From Euphorbia lathyris (lineage: Eukaryota; Streptophyta; Magnoliopsida; Malpighiales; Euphorbiaceae), in contig NC_088919.1 in the NCBI RefSeq assembly GCF_963576675.1, forward strand, positions 60,408,578 to 60,472,577: a stretch of DNA of 64,000 bases. Reading direction: 5' to 3'. Positions 1 through 12,846 of this stretch are shown here, in pieces. Below the pieces are notes generated by a model, which saw only the letters and a list, made by a program, of their open reading frames with translations, ran no database searches and was not told the origin of the DNA. The stretch's first letter is position 1, and each line of letters begins with the position of its first letter. The position numbers and the translations under genes are program-made.

Positions 1-3000
1 TATGGAGTACCTTTATTGATATATACCTGAAAATAAAGGACTACTGACTCCAGCATGGGACATGTTGTGGGAAGCAGTCTCAGGGCATCTTCATTTAATG
101 ATCCACCCAAGCCAATTTGGATTTCCCTTAATGATGTTATTGCAGGCTTTAGAGCTTCCAAAGACAACCAAGAAATTCCCCAACCAAGTACAATCTTTTC
201 CAATTTGCATTTCTTGCCTAACTCAGAAAAGAGTTCCCTGTGTGAATCTGCTAACCCACTGTTATTACTTCCATGCTGACTAAGATTTTTACAATCCTTA
301 GTATTCAAACATTTCAAAGCAGGATTTAAATTGACAATGTGAGCTAAAGCATCTCCAGAAATCTGCAAGTATACAGAACAGTTCTTTTTAATAAACATAA
401 TAACACAATTAATTATTCATACACCAGCTGCAATGACAAGAAAATATAGAAACTCCAGTTTAGTGACTTTCAGCCGAATAAACATCTTAACCGCAAAGAT
501 TGCCATTGTACAATAATTAATTCACGAGATAATACAAGTGGAGGTCATTATACAAAAGGCCACCGTTGATGAATGAATTAGGTACACTAGAAAAAACAAA
601 GAAACTGAGAATTCAGTGCAAGTTCAAGGAAGAAAAAAGGGGAGAAGTAGAATACCAAAGGCATCTGTTTTCTTTTTCATTATCCACATGATGACCATTG
701 TAAGATTTCAACTTGCAAGGCATGTTAACACAAGAAATGAACAAGCTTTTCTATTGTTCTTTGCATGTTAAAGGATTCTGTGAAGACTATTATTTAATAA
801 TCAGAAATCAGAATCATGCACAAGGGGATTTCACCCCTAGAAGCAGTCCCACTCAAATAATTTGACACAAGATGACCATGGAGCAAGCAATCTATGTATA
901 TAAAGACAGTGACTGACTACTTAAACCTCTCGAGTTAGGAGACCTTATTTGACAAGTTTTCATGACTTACCATGGTTTGAGAAATATCAAGAAACTCTAA
1001 GGAAGAACTTGAGAAACTATAAAGAGCATCATCTATAAGATGAGTTCCCCTCAAGCAAAGTCTTTTCAATGTTTGTGTTTTGGATAAAAGGTCACGTAGA
1101 GAATTTTCATCAACACCTGCAAAATAAATTTAAGAATGGCTTAAACAAATTTGAGTAAAATATTTCATGGTGCCAATGCCATGCCCCCAAAATAAAGTAA
1201 TATTAATATATATGGCAAGAGGCCGCTCCTAAGACTCGAACCCGTGACCTCTTGGTCACACGACAACAACGTTTACCGTTGCGCCAAGGCTCGCCCTCAG
1301 TACACCCTTGTGGTGGGACCCCTCCCCGGACCCTCACTCAGCAGGGACGCGTAATGCGACCGGGCCGCCCTTTTATACAAACCAACCATAGAAACTACAT
1401 ATGTCAAAGAGAATCATCAGCCAACACATTAATTCTTCCAAACTTTACTTAAGGTCCTCAACCCATCAGTCCATCACTGCACTCAGCCCCACTTTGTAAG
1501 AGGACGTCACATCCCCAAACTTCCTGACATCTGAGTCGGGGCTTAAATTGACGATACATAAACAATTTGATAGTTTTATATTGACAATCTCTTCAAATGG
1601 AAATTGATAGGGACTCACCCTTGCAACCACCCATATGAAGTGTTTGAAGTTTAAAGGCCAATGTGCTTAAACATCTCTTGCTAGATTCAGAATCTGAAGG
1701 ACCAATATTTGAAGCCGGCGAGCAAAGAGCTTGAATTGAATGTATTCCAAAGGAGGTATCACAAACTATAATCGAGTGTAGTTTAAGGCATCCATTTATG
1801 AGAACTGATATACCAATATCTGTTGCAGATATACAACCTTTAAGATTTAGGTATTGCAAGGAAACACATTGCTTCGTTATACATTGAAGATACAAATCTG
1901 GAATAAAGAATACAAGAATTCCGTAAGGTGACCAATGAAGAATTAGAGGAGAGAGAGAGAAACCATCAACATAAGTGATTGTGACATGCATAGTTAGGCA
2001 ACATTTTCCGAAAGACAATCTAAACTATTGGATGGACTATAGTTGATATAATAAAAGATTGTGGATGATCATAAAACTCAAATTAAATTGATTTAACCTA
2101 AAAATATATTAAAGCAGAAGTCAAAATTGGCCAGTTCAAGTTAAATTTAATTCAGCTGCAATCCAACCCACAAACAAAATATTTTCTTTGTGCAGCGGTA
2201 AAAAAGAAACATGTGTTTTTTGGAGAGAGATACTATTTCACCAATTGAATCACAGGTATCTAACATATTCATACCTAATGATTTTCCACTACAATAATCT
2301 AGATAATTATAATTTGCATGCACACACGCAAATACTTTGATAAGGATATGATAGCTAACTAGAGCAACATTTATGTCATTATCATAATGGCATATCACCA
2401 TAAAACACAGCATATGGACAAAGTTTTTCTAATCAAAATATGGAATGACTTCATCAAAGAAGTGTTGAATAAAAAATTATAAACATCTCACCAGAAACAT
2501 CACTTCGACCCTCTAATATGAGTCTCGTTATCCTTGAAAGGCATGTCCGTGGAGAAAAAAATCCAGTATCGAAGACATCATTACCACCAAGCCAGGATAC
2601 TGAAATAACACTAGTACATACAACTGTCACATGTTCCGGTATGAGAGGAGTAACATCAACAGCTATGTCAATCTCACTTATGAGCGGACACTTCTGGATC
2701 AATATGAATACATTGGTTGACATGAAGTTTAAAAGATATGAGGCTATTAGTTTTCTTAAAGATGGAAATGACTTCGAGAATAACTCGATGGAAGATTTAA
2801 GACGTAGCCTTGGACACTTTGAAATATCCACCTCCTCGACTGCTTCAAAAGAAAGGCTTGGTGACAACCCATACAAGTCTCCACTTGGAATTTGAAGCAT
2901 GCTCGGAAGGTCAAAGGTAATCAAAGACTGTTGAATGATATTTCTTTGTGTGGAGTCCACATAATATTCAGGACGGAGCAAAGAGAGGAAAAGAATATCC

Positions 3001-6000
3001 GATGTCACTTGAGGACAACCTGAAATGTTCACTTTCTGTGTAACAAGCAAATGTTGCAACCATTAAACCATCCAGGAGACATGAAAATATATCGATTGTT
3101 AAGAGATTAATGAAGGAGAATTGACAATGATGTAATATGACGAAAGACTTTGACATAAATTTAAATGGTTCACATTAATCACATTCAACCGTTAATGTTT
3201 TGCAGTATCCACAGAAGGTGATAGATATATGCACACTTCAAATTACCACTAACTATAAGTTTTAACATGAGATTACTGTAGAGCATAAATGTTTTCTCAT
3301 TCAGTCTTTTCCAATTTTCAGATAGTTAAACTTAAATCAAATGGTTAACAAAATAAGTGCTAAAAATTCTTTTATTGGACACCTCAACTAGGGTCCAAGT
3401 AGGGCCACTTTATTTTGTTAGTTATCTGCTGATTTCTACATTACTTTAAATCCCAATAGGAGACTGATTTAGTTATATTAGGAATCCTAATTATGTTTTT
3501 TACTTCCAATTTTGTAATGAACTTGTTCCATTTAAAGGACAATACAATGAATAAAACGATAAGCAGAATTTTATTGTTATTGGAGTTCTCTCTTAACTAG
3601 GTCCGAGGTTTCAGTCTCCCTTTCACGAGCTAAAGGTTATTCAAAATAAGTTGATCAAGAAATAATAACAAAGAGAAAAGACAGCTACTACAGCTAAACT
3701 TTTCAGTTAATCGTCCCGTGACAAGATTCGTGGCTATGGAACATAACAATAAGTCCACTCCCATACAAGCCGTTGGCAAAATGTGAACAACCTATCTTAC
3801 TGTACAGTGTCAAAAACTTGGAAAACTTTTTGTACAGTGTCAAAAATATTTGAAAGAAAAGAAAAAGGTATAACCAATAGTATAATGTCAAAAACTTGGA
3901 AAACTTCTTTTGTCACTTCACAAAAGGTAAAGAATTTGGAAGTTAAAAATTGCTCTCTTTGAATAAAATAATATTTTAACTGAGAATAAATTCAACTTTT
4001 AGGAGAATCAATCTGATACACCATAAAGTCGGAGGTTTGAGATTTTACAACAAAAAAGCATTTAAGAATGCAATTCTATCCTCCATTGAAACCAAACAAA
4101 ATTATAAAATAATTAGATGATGTGCAGAGTAGAGATAGGTAAAGTATTACTTTAGAAGATTCTGTCAACCGAATACGGAGATGCCCAAAGCTACCATCTT
4201 CAAAGATGCCTGCTGGATATGGAGGTGAAATTTCCACCAATCTAGATATTTTCTGAATGCTTTCTTTGGCAAGCTCTGAAAAGTAGCAACACCTTTGTTT
4301 TCCTAAAATATGACCAAATTAAATGAGCACCAATATTACAATTAATGAAAATATATAAAAATAAATGAAAACTCAAAACTACCATGCATATTCATATCCG
4401 CACCTGCAATATACCATAATGGCAAGAGACAAACCCGAATCTGTTTAACACCAATACAGAAATTACTAAATTAAATTATGAACAATATTTTTGGGGAAAT
4501 ACAGATGTACAAAAAGACTATTGTTGTAGTTATCTTATCTACCAGTTAGCAAAATAAGAACCGCTAATTATTTTTATGATGTTTTTCCAAAATCTAATCT
4601 GTGAGAGTCACGGGCTCAAGAAGATTGTCTCATCGTCCATTTAAGATAGAAAATGAATATTTATCAAAAAAGAAAAGGAACAAATGGGAAATATGATTGG
4701 TAGAGATAGAGTATGAAGCAGTATCTTCTTCACAAAATAGACTATAAGACGTTAGTTTTGGCCATCTAGAGATTTCTGAAGAAGTAATTCGATTACTTGA
4801 GCTATTATTTCTATATTTCAAAAGAACGAAGACGCACTAATGGAACTCGTTAGGATTAGCAAACTCCAGTTGCCCAATCATAACTCATTAGGATTTTCAT
4901 GCTCTTTATTCATTGCTTGCATCATTTCATCAAACAACCAAAGATTGATTTTTTTAACTAATACTTTTATCATCTTTTCAACTGAATGTCAAAATACTGC
5001 AGTTTGTCGAATCTTAATTCTTAGAAAAGTGCATGCAACAGCAAAGTAGATTCTGTCAGATATAATTTACAACACGTAAGAAATTTAAGCTTAGTTGCCA
5101 GACAGTAGTGTCTATAAACAGAACGGCATCATATCAATAGAAATTTTATGGCAATCTCATATTTTACAGGCATTGTTTGCGACAATGATAACTACCTGTT
5201 TTAGCAGGCCTTTGGACTGATCCTCAACTTCGTTCGGAAGTTCCAACTGTTCTCTATTACTATTACCATTGAGCCAAACTAAAAGCGCATCAGAAAGATC
5301 CATCTCACTGTGAAACACAAGATATCAGAATCTCTACACATAATACATATGAAGTTCAACATAAATCATGCAACGGCAAAGAAAATTAGTTAACCTTTGT
5401 ATTGTCAAATGAGGATGCTTTATGCAACAGAGTAACAAATTATAGGGGAAAGCTCCAAAAAAGTTACTGGAGATTGCCTGCATCTGCAATTAGCCAGCTG
5501 CCTTTTATCAGCTTATTAGAACATAGGGAGATACCTGAGACATCTTATTACACTAACATTATTTCAAGTGTAAAAGAGACCAATTATGAAGCCTTTCCAA
5601 TGCAGTTTGTTGGCTAACGGGAGGAAATTATTCTAACTCCAGCAATAAGCCATAAAGAGCATCAATGCAAAATTGTAATTTTCTGTACTACTTTATTCAT
5701 ACACTAGTAACACAAATCCAATCTTCAAGTTAGCATGTTCAAATGCTCATATTTAGCTTGAGTATCTAATAAGACATGTACGGACTTCCCATTTAACCAT
5801 ATTTGAGTATCTGGTTTCCTTCACATTCTTGTAGATTCTGAAAATGAACATAGAGAAATGGTAGGATACAAAACCATCAACAGAAGAACCAATTATTTGA
5901 TTCACGATGTAGTACTGAGAAGTAAAATGAAAGTTGAGCACATACAAAATTTCTTGCTAGATAGAGCGCACATATTTCTGGAAGGGAATCATTTCCTGCA

Positions 6001-8059
6001 ACATATATAAATGATCAGTTATAGTGAATGCTATAACACACTGCAGTTAAAAGCATAAGCAGCTGGAGATAGCATCTATCAAATATCAGATATCTACTTA
6101 CCATGCCCTCTACAAAAGTTCCAAATATCAATCAAATCATCAAATTGAAGCTCAGGATTGTTGGATGAAGCTACGGCATTTAACCAAGCTTTACACTTTG
6201 ATAGAAGTGATTTTGATCCAAAATAGAGCGCATCCTGGAAATGTTAGCCAAGAATGAGAATCATAATATTCATCCTGTCTGTAAAACTAATGAACAACTG
6301 TTTAAGTGCAAAATTCCAGGATATGGCAAAAATACTAGGTGAGTGGTCAATCTGCCTTGTAATTCACAGGAGGCCAGAGGCTCAGATCCTTGCAACCTCA
6401 ACAGAAAGAGAGAGAAAGGAAAACAAAAGACAAGCTAGATCAAAACAATTCAAATCCTAAAAAATTTCTGGAAAAAGAAAGGATTGTTCATGAAATGTCA
6501 TTAGAATGCCCTGTACTGTACACCATTTTTAATTCTATTCATCTAAGCCTTTATCACAAACTAGATGGAGCTAAGGTCTTTTTCTCCATTCTACCTCTAC
6601 TAAGCCTTATTCTAAAACTAGTTGGAGTCAACAGTGTATCCTTTTCTTATGCCTCTTAGGAACAATTTAAGGTTGCTATGCTTTTCTGTACCCCTATACA
6701 ATCCTAAACTACATGTCATTTTCTCATCTTTAATGTAATGTCAAATAATTTCATCTTTTACACTGATATTTTTAGAAATATATAATATACATGTGTAATT
6801 TATATCAATGTCCCTTCAATTGTTTGTCCCAAGGACCTACATCAGCATCCTATAAAATGATTGTAATATATCATCCTCTACTTAAAGAAAATAAAGGACT
6901 CTGAATATACTCCCCAAAAGCTTAACCTTAACTGCAAATCAATTCAAGTTGATTAAACAAATCCTCCTACATTCCTCTCCTCTTTCTTGACACTAAAGCA
7001 TATTTGTGCACAAAAAGCATATTTGTGCACAAGGTTAAACGGGTAATTGCTTATTCAAGACTAAGATTGTGACTGTCATGGAAATATAAAACGCAAGGAC
7101 AAAGCTATTTTGGCTCTTTAATGCAAGGAATTACACTGCAGGGAATAGCAACATTGTTAAGATAAGCAGGTATTTACCTCGACATGAGAGAGGAAATTTC
7201 CTGATGTGGAATTCATTGGGAAGCCATAAACAGATCTCAAAATGTTTATAAAACCTTCAATGGTCCACTCAATCGACACACAGTTTAGGTTTGATTCACT
7301 GCAAGAGGAGTAGAGCAATTCAATTAACAGCCATCGGGCATAAGTATTTTCAACTCAAACAGGCATAAACATTAAATATGTACCACTATGTCAAAAACTT
7401 TACAAAGTTGAACAAATTTAGGCACTCAAAATGACCAAGGAAACGTGAATTCAGTAAATATTATAGTTCTAGTCATAATTAAATTCAAAAAACATCTGTT
7501 GCTTTCTGTTTCCAAGAACTATTAAAAAAACTATATAGTCAAATTTTCTTAGGCAAGAAATTGAAAAGAATCAAAATCTTCTTAGGCCAAAAGATTCCAT
7601 AAAACATTTACGATTAAAATATTTCAGAGTTCTCAATATGAATGTATGATATACAGAATCTTTAATAGCACTCAACTCAATCATATAACTATAATCTCCA
7701 CATAAATGAAAACAATCATAAACGGTATAATCAAGCTTAGGTTGGTTATACACAAAGTTTCAAGTTTACCGGAAGCTTCCACTAAGAAGGCCTTCAAAAA
7801 ATGAAGAATCCTCTACAAGCCTGTGAACATAAAATTAGAAGTGAAATTTTTTCATAAAGTGAATGATCGAAATGAAAGTAAAAAAAACTAACATATCTCG
7901 ATGCGCTTGAATTTTGACGGTTTTGCAGCTTAGTATCGCTGACAAATCCGAAGAATTGATATCTTTTATTGTAATAAAAATTTCATTGTTTCCGATTGGA
8001 TTGGGCTCAGTCTGAGTGCATGAGAGAGTAACAAAATCTTCGTCGGAGGATGACGCCAT
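1..8059 (-). CDS. FBL11: FBL11-like BTB/POZ-LRR protein, copy 1 (3' part outside window)
   Basis: Exons 1-13, in gene order, lie at 7893-8059, 7770-7820, 7178-7298, 6102-6234, 5946-5995, 5395-5483, 5196-5307, 4404-4440, 4151-4302, 2492-3035, 1619-1897, 971-1116 and 27-362. All have GT/AG borders and matching phases, giving 739 open codons. The start MASSSDEDF matches the other copy and my memory of Arabidopsis FBL11. A BTB fold covers about residues 20-140 ([15 protein letters not shown]), a BACK-like region about 140-260 ([10 protein letters not shown]), and leucine-rich repeats follow ([25 protein letters not shown]). BTB proteins commonly act as substrate adaptors for CUL3 ubiquitin ligases; that role is inferred from the family. 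Exons 14-19 should lie left of base 1. Intron 11 carries a SINE that copy 2 lacks. Introns 9 (1115 bp) and 10 (594 bp) differ in length from copy 2 (689 and 697 bp). Confidence 0.85.
1214..1374. mobile_element. Au-type SINE with inverted 5' head, in intron 11 of copy 1
   Basis: Bases 1214-1298 are the reverse complement of a tRNA-like SINE head, with an A box at 1276-1286 (minus TGGCGCAACGG) and a B box at 1233-1242 (minus GGTTCGAGTC). Bases 1299-1374 are the 3' half of the same SINE in forward orientation (gtacacccttgtggtgggac, ending in tttt). About 30 bases that lie between the halves in the other copies are missing. FBL11 copy 2 has the empty site near 19376. The family name rests on the tRNA-like head, the 3' half and the T-run tail, which I recognise from plant Au SINEs. 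Confidence 0.8.
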
Positions 8060-8216
8060 GGAATAGAATTAGCCGATAGAACACAAATGCATGAGAAAGA
8101 AGAGACGGAGGCTCGGTGCCGGTGGAGTTCGTTTGGCTAGTGAGAAAGCAAGAAAGGAAGTTATAGGCATGAACAAAGCACAGTGTTCTTTAACTACTAA
8201 CTAATTAACTAAATGG

Positions 8217-8260
8217 ATAATAATAATAAATAATAATAATAATAATAATAATAACAACAA
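8217..8260. repeat. (AAT)n microsatellite
   Basis: An imperfect run of about twelve aat units directly before the MULE. Copy 2 has only two or three units at the matching place (near 29007), so the tract expanded after duplication or with the insertion. Confidence 0.8.
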
Positions 8261-8377
8261 CTAGGGGTAAATTACACCCTGGCTACTGAACTATACCCAT
8301 TTTTACAATAAAGCCACTGAACTTCAATTCTTTCCCGATCCTTCCCCTTTATCATTAATTTACTACCAATTTTACCC

Positions 8378-8392
<15 letters not shown>

Positions 8393-8422
<30 letters not shown>
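8393..8422. repeat. (TA)n microsatellite
   Basis: About fifteen uninterrupted ta units, inside the MULE. Confidence 0.9.
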
Positions 8423-8424
<2 letters not shown>

Positions 8425-8459
8425 TATAGATATTTACCACATCTATTTAGAAAATCCAC

Positions 8460-9480
8460 GGCGGTACAGTAAGCTGCTGTTCCGGTGGTCGTGACTACCA
8501 CCTCTGACACCGTAGTCGTAGTCATGTCCTCCCATTCTTCCTCAGACCTAGAAGCTGAAGGAGGCGGCGACACAACAGGATCCCGGATGACCCGGGGCTC
8601 AAACATATCAATAAAAAAAAATTCAAAATGTAAAAAAAAATTGAAATTAACTGTGCAGTTGACGGTAAATTTTCAAAGTCCAGCCCGTTAGGGTTCGACA
8701 AAAAAATTTTAGCCTCCAACACACTAAAACTCTAAAAATGTTATCATTTTTTTAGAAACTAGCATTAAATTAATAGAAAATTAAACATGTTTACTTTTTT
8801 TAATGGTAAAGACATCATAAAAATGAATATTAAATATGTTTATTTTTTTTAATGGTAAAAACATATTAAAAATGAATTCAAAAGTGTTATGAAAATAAAG
8901 ATAAAAATAAAGAGTCCATTTAAATTAATTAATATTAGTAACATGTTTTTATAATTATTGAAAAATGAAATTAAAATAAATAAAAAACTTTTTTAAAAAA
9001 TAAGGTAAGGGAATTAAACACAGAACCTCTCAAATAAAAACAAGCATAGTTAACCATCTCATGAGTCAATATAATTCTCTCCAAAATATTACGAGACATA
9101 ATTACTAAAAAAAAATTTCTCAATTCTCGGACGGCCAGCCGGGGCTCGAGCCCCGGCCAACCCCCCTTGGTTCCGCCCCTGATCCCAAAAATCCCAACTA
9201 GATGACTGAGGAGGCGGAGGCGGATGGAGAGTTGGAGAAGCGGTTATCGATGTAGATGTGTCGGAGCTTGGACTCATTGGTGAAGGTGGAGGTGGCGGTG
9301 TGGGTGGTAATGAAGGTGGCGATGGTAAAACCGGTGGCAGATGATGGCGGTGGTTGTGGAGGTGGAGATTTGCTTCTGCATTGGAGAACTGAAGGACCAG
9401 TGACACCATTTCTTCCCTTTCTAATCTCGAATAACAGCACCCAATTGTCTTTTTCGTCTTCTTCCTTTGTAAACACATGA
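8460..9480 (-). pseudogene. Captured gene fragment, possibly DUF630/DUF632 family
   Basis: On the minus strand, 9182-9480 encodes a proline-rich stretch ending PPPPPQSSSWDFWD, and 8460-8587 continues in phase with PVVSPPPSASRSEEEWE and a TTT-rich tail. The two parts join at WD-P once 8588-9181 is left out. A proline run, a SSWDFWDP-like motif and an EEEW motif in this order remind me of plant DUF630/DUF632 proteins. That assignment is from memory and uncertain. The fragment lies wholly inside a MULE and lacks the rest of a gene, as expected for Pack-MULE capture. Confidence 0.45.
8588..9181. mobile_element. Insertion splitting the captured fragment, hAT-like end
   Basis: Read on the minus strand, the right end begins with aggggcggaaccaagg, a type of end common in plant hAT-related elements. 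The flanks are an imperfect 8-bp duplication (minus TTGGGATC and CCGGGATC). I could not find a matching inverted repeat at the other end, so the class is tentative. The interior is AT-rich and without genes. Confidence 0.4.
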
Positions 9481-9823
9481 ATTTAACTAATAAATAAAAT
9501 TGCTTTTGGGAAAGCACAAGATGAACTTTTCAATTTTTAATTTGATTTTGGGGTTTTAGAATTTGTGTTTTTCTATTTACTTTGGTGAAAGCATTTTTGC
9601 GATGGTTTCTTCAGCTTTCATAGGTTTCTGTATAAGGGTAGAATGGGTAGAAAATCATTGGGATAGAGACATCCGGTCATAATGGTTAACGTGGAAAATT
9701 GATAGTCCATACTCAACGGTGACGGTGGCCACCGATATAATAAAATGTAAAGTTTGATGGTTATACCAGGATCAGTAATATGAAAATGAATATAGTTTAA
9801 TGGCTATGGATGTAATTTACCCT

Positions 9824-10079
9824 AATAACGGTATATTTAGGATAATAAATGTAGTATTATTTGTAGGGACAAGATAGTAAAATATGTATGTGGTTTTTGG
9901 AAAGTATCAATTTTATGTTTTACTTACAAAATAACATCAATATAAAGTTAACATTTAAAAACTGCATCAATTTTAGGTTTCAATATCGGAATGTGACACA
10001 TCATTCATATTATTTCGTGAAGTTCGTACATGGAGAGAAAAATCAGAACTTAATGGAGTAATATGAATGACATGTCACA
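9824..10079. repeat. Truncated foldback element, copy 1 side
   Basis: Matches the left arm and centre of the foldback element at 29057-36885 (for example acaaaataacatcaatataa). The right arm is absent; similarity ends near 10079. The element therefore predates the FBL11 duplication. Confidence 0.65.
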
Positions 10080-10500
10080 TCGAATGTCCACAAACATGAC
10101 CTCGACAGTTTAATCCCAGATCAATCACCTCGTCCCAAAACAGTTCGCTCTCAACTCAACCTCTCACATGCAATATTCGATGCCTTATCATTTCGGGGGA
10201 CAACTTGATTAGGATTATAGGGGCCCATAAAAACTCTAAAACACTTAAGGCATGCCCAACACAGCAAGCCCATACTATCTCCTATAAATATCCACATGAG
10301 GAACTCCTAAAGGGTACGCTTTCTCTCTCTAATACTTACTATTTCGGTACTTCGCCTAGACACCTACTAACTTGATCATCGGAGTGTACCCAGGGTCCGG
10401 ACCCCTCACAGAGACGTCGACATCACCCAACGGCACCTCGCATCAGCCCCCTCGAACGATCCAGAGCACTATTAAGTCCATACCCGATTAATATTTATAT
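10080..10500. repeat. LTR-like fragment, unclassified
   Basis: A GC-richer block with a TATA-like stretch (cctataaatatccacatgag) followed by a CT-rich leader and a GGGTCCGGACCC-type palindrome, set in AT-rich flanks. This looks like the promoter half of a plant LTR. No TG/CA ends, primer site or coding remnant was found, so the call is weak. Confidence 0.35.
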
Positions 10501-11289
10501 AGAATTTATTTTATTAAAATTATTTTGAAAATTATAAAATAAAAAATAAAACTATATAAAAATGCAAATGTAATTCTTGTTTATCTTTTATCAATATTAT
10601 CGATAAAATTAAAACAACAATTCTTGAAAAAAAAATCAATATTCACAATAATACTAAATTTAAAAATAGTATAATAACTAAAAAAATTTGAGAGAATATA
10701 ATAGATCATTTTTTATTTTGAAACTAATATATAAAAGAAATATATAAAAATGTTTGTATATATACTATTAAAAATTCATTAAAATAATTTGATTAAATAT
10801 GAAAATTAAAATATAACTAATGAATGAGTAAGGAATCCAAAGGATTTAGGTGTATTTCTTATTGATTTGTTTTGAAGCAAATAACAACATTTATACAAGA
10901 AAGGAAAGAGAAAAGGCCAGTTAAGAAAATGACACCTATAATAGAAAACAAAATAGCAAACAGAAATGGAATAACAACAAAGAGAATGGGATAGGGTGAT
11001 GCTTTGCGACTCGGTCATTCGACTAAGATCAAAACGTTGAAGTTGTATAAGAGAGAGAAAGGGGGCTGAGACGAGCAAGCCTTATAGAAGATTTTTCCTC
11101 AAATGTTACCATTTGGGAATTGAAAAGATGTGGCTGTCTGTTGATATTTCTTCTTCTTCTGTTTTTCATCTTCTTTCACTAACTTTCATCTTCCTCTCTC
11201 TCTCAATATAGTTGATGTGTATCTTATTATCCCCTTCAAATTTGGCCATGAATGGGCTGAGAAGGCCAAGTTTGGAGAACAGAAAATGC
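10501..11289. other. AT-rich intergenic spacer
   Basis: Long A/T runs to about 10830, then a more mixed stretch with a CT-rich patch near 11150-11210. The short open frames are not supported by any recognisable domain. I see nothing functional here. Confidence 0.5.
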
Positions 11290-12760
11290 AATTGAGGGGA
11301 ATATTGCGCTTCAATAAACAGATCAGTGATTTGGAAGGCAAATGGAATAGGTATAAGGCATATTAAATCGGACTGAATTCATTCACAGATAACATGGCAA
11401 TCGATGTCGATGTTCTTTGTGCGCTCATGAAACATTAGATTCTAGTGATGTGCGTAGCAGATGTATTATCATAGGAGAGCAAGGTTGGATATGGCTATTG
11501 CAGAAAGAGATCACGAAGTAAATTGGTCAATCAATGCAATTCACATAAGGTGGAAGCCATGTCGACGTATTCTTCTTCAAATGTGGAGAGCAACATAGTG
11601 TTGCTTTGTGGATTGCCAGGAAATCAAAGAGTGCCCAAGGAAGACTGAATAACTAGTAATTGATTTCCTTGTCTCTAGGCAAGATGCCCTGTCTGAATTA
11701 GAGAATGCTGATGAAAGTATTTTAAACTCGTTTTTGTTGGAAGGAATTTCTCTCTTCCGAAAAGTCAGTTATTTATTGCAAAGCGCTTCTTGGGAAATTA
11801 TCAACTGATGATCATCCGCGACAAATGAATCTGTAGACCACATTCTTGTTTCTTGCTTATTTGCGAGGGAATTTGGCATGCTATTAGCTCGTCTTTGGGA
11901 AGTCCATTGACACCATTTCAACTTTCTACCACCTTTCTAATCAAGTTGTGGCAACCCCTCTCAATTCTCAAGCCTCCGTGATTTGGAACGGAGCAATTAT
12001 TCATACAATTTGGCTTATTTAGTAGGTGCGTAATGATGTCATGTTCAATAAGGCTAATGTGGATATTGGTTTTGCACTCTGTAGCATTTGGAAATCAATA
12101 AGAGAATCCAGTCTTTACAAAAAGGGTTTCTCCCTCCATCTGACGAATAGGTCATGAGGTTTTTTCACATTGCTCATAGGCCGAAGCCTCCTGGTCGATC
12201 ATTCACGGTGCGTTGGATCCCTCCTCAACCAGCTTGCACCAAGGTAAATACATAGAGGGCTTCTTTTAGTTCCCCTCGTCTGACGGGTGCAACTGGTATT
12301 TTTCGTAATTACATGAGTCTTCCGAGAGCTTGTTTTGTCTTTCCTTTGAATGTCGTACAACCTGGGTTTTGTAGAATTGAAGGTGGTTATTATCGCCATC
12401 AAGCTGGCTGATGCTCATCATTGGCTCCCCTCTGGATCCAGAGCAATTGATGCAGGATTGGCAGGGTTGTCTACAAATTTTGAATAAGGAGCTGATCCAT
12501 TTTTCACACATTATCACGAAGGAAATGGGGTGGCGGACAAGCTTGCAAACTTTGGAGCCACAACCTCAGAACCCCATCATTGGCATTTGTTTACTTCTTT
12601 TTGTTTCGACTTTGCTTTTCTTGATGTTTGTTGTACTGATTACGTTAGGATGCTTTTATTTGATCCTGGACCTGGTTTCTGTTTTTTTATTCCTCCCCTT
12701 GTACCCTGTTTCTTATTTTTCTTAAAAAATATTTGATTCTTTGTCTCTGTGATGTGGTCT
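11290..12760 (+). pseudogene. L1-type LINE remnant, 3' end
   Basis: A degenerate non-LTR retrotransposon tail. A zinc-binding RT-associated motif (ESVDHILVSCLFAREF) is readable near 11822-11880. The start of the RNase H-like domain (VRWIPPQPACTKVNT) lies near 12210-12255 and its end (GNGVADKLANFGA) near 12523-12560. Several stops and frameshifts separate these pieces. The reverse transcriptase core is missing or unrecognisable, so the copy is dead. The tail near 12725 is A-rich. Confidence 0.7.
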
Positions 12761-12837
12761 TTTGTACCAATCTAGTTGGGACGAAGCACGGTGCTCCATT
12801 GAGCTCTGCAATCCATTTTCATGGAAAAAATAGTGAT

Positions 12838-12846
12838 TTAATTGAA
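12838..12846. repeat. 9-bp target site duplication, left
   Basis: ttaattgaa, identical to 13643-13651, flanks the palindromic element. Nine bases is the Mutator-superfamily length. Confidence 0.9.

Larger units (their letters stand above)
8264..9822. mobile_element. MULE-type element upstream of FBL11 copy 1
   Basis: The ends are inverted repeats: ggggtaaattacaccctggc at the left and its near-complement ending in gtaatttaccc at the right. The matching site in copy 2 (about 29017) is empty, which fixes both borders. The ends match the 476-bp element at 15582-16057, which has a clean 9-bp target duplication, so a Mutator-like origin is inferred. The target duplication here is imperfect (aacaacta against aataacgg). 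Inside are a microsatellite, pieces of a host-like gene and a further insertion. No transposase is seen. Confidence 0.7.
1..10079. repeat. Segmental tandem duplication, left unit (partial)
   Basis: This block is collinear and highly similar to 18163-36757 once unit-specific insertions are removed. Exons, introns, the 5' flank and the first arm of an old foldback element all match. Only this unit carries the SINE at 1214-1374 and the MULE at 8264-9822. Similarity stops near 10079, inside the foldback element. The left end of the unit is outside the window. Confidence 0.88.

Noticed and set aside
55..283. Plus-strand open frames (also 2518-2895, 18215-18443, 20622-20996)
   Set aside because: They are antisense shadows of FBL11 exons 13 and 10 and recur only because those exons are conserved between copies.
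1233..1298. tRNA gene, from intact A and B boxes
   Set aside because: The sequence is the head of a SINE found three times in the window; it lacks a foldable acceptor stem pair and sits in a SINE context.
9089..9517. A 142-codon proline-rich protein gene
   Set aside because: It reads across a transposon border inside a MULE; only part of it is host-like, so it is a captured fragment.
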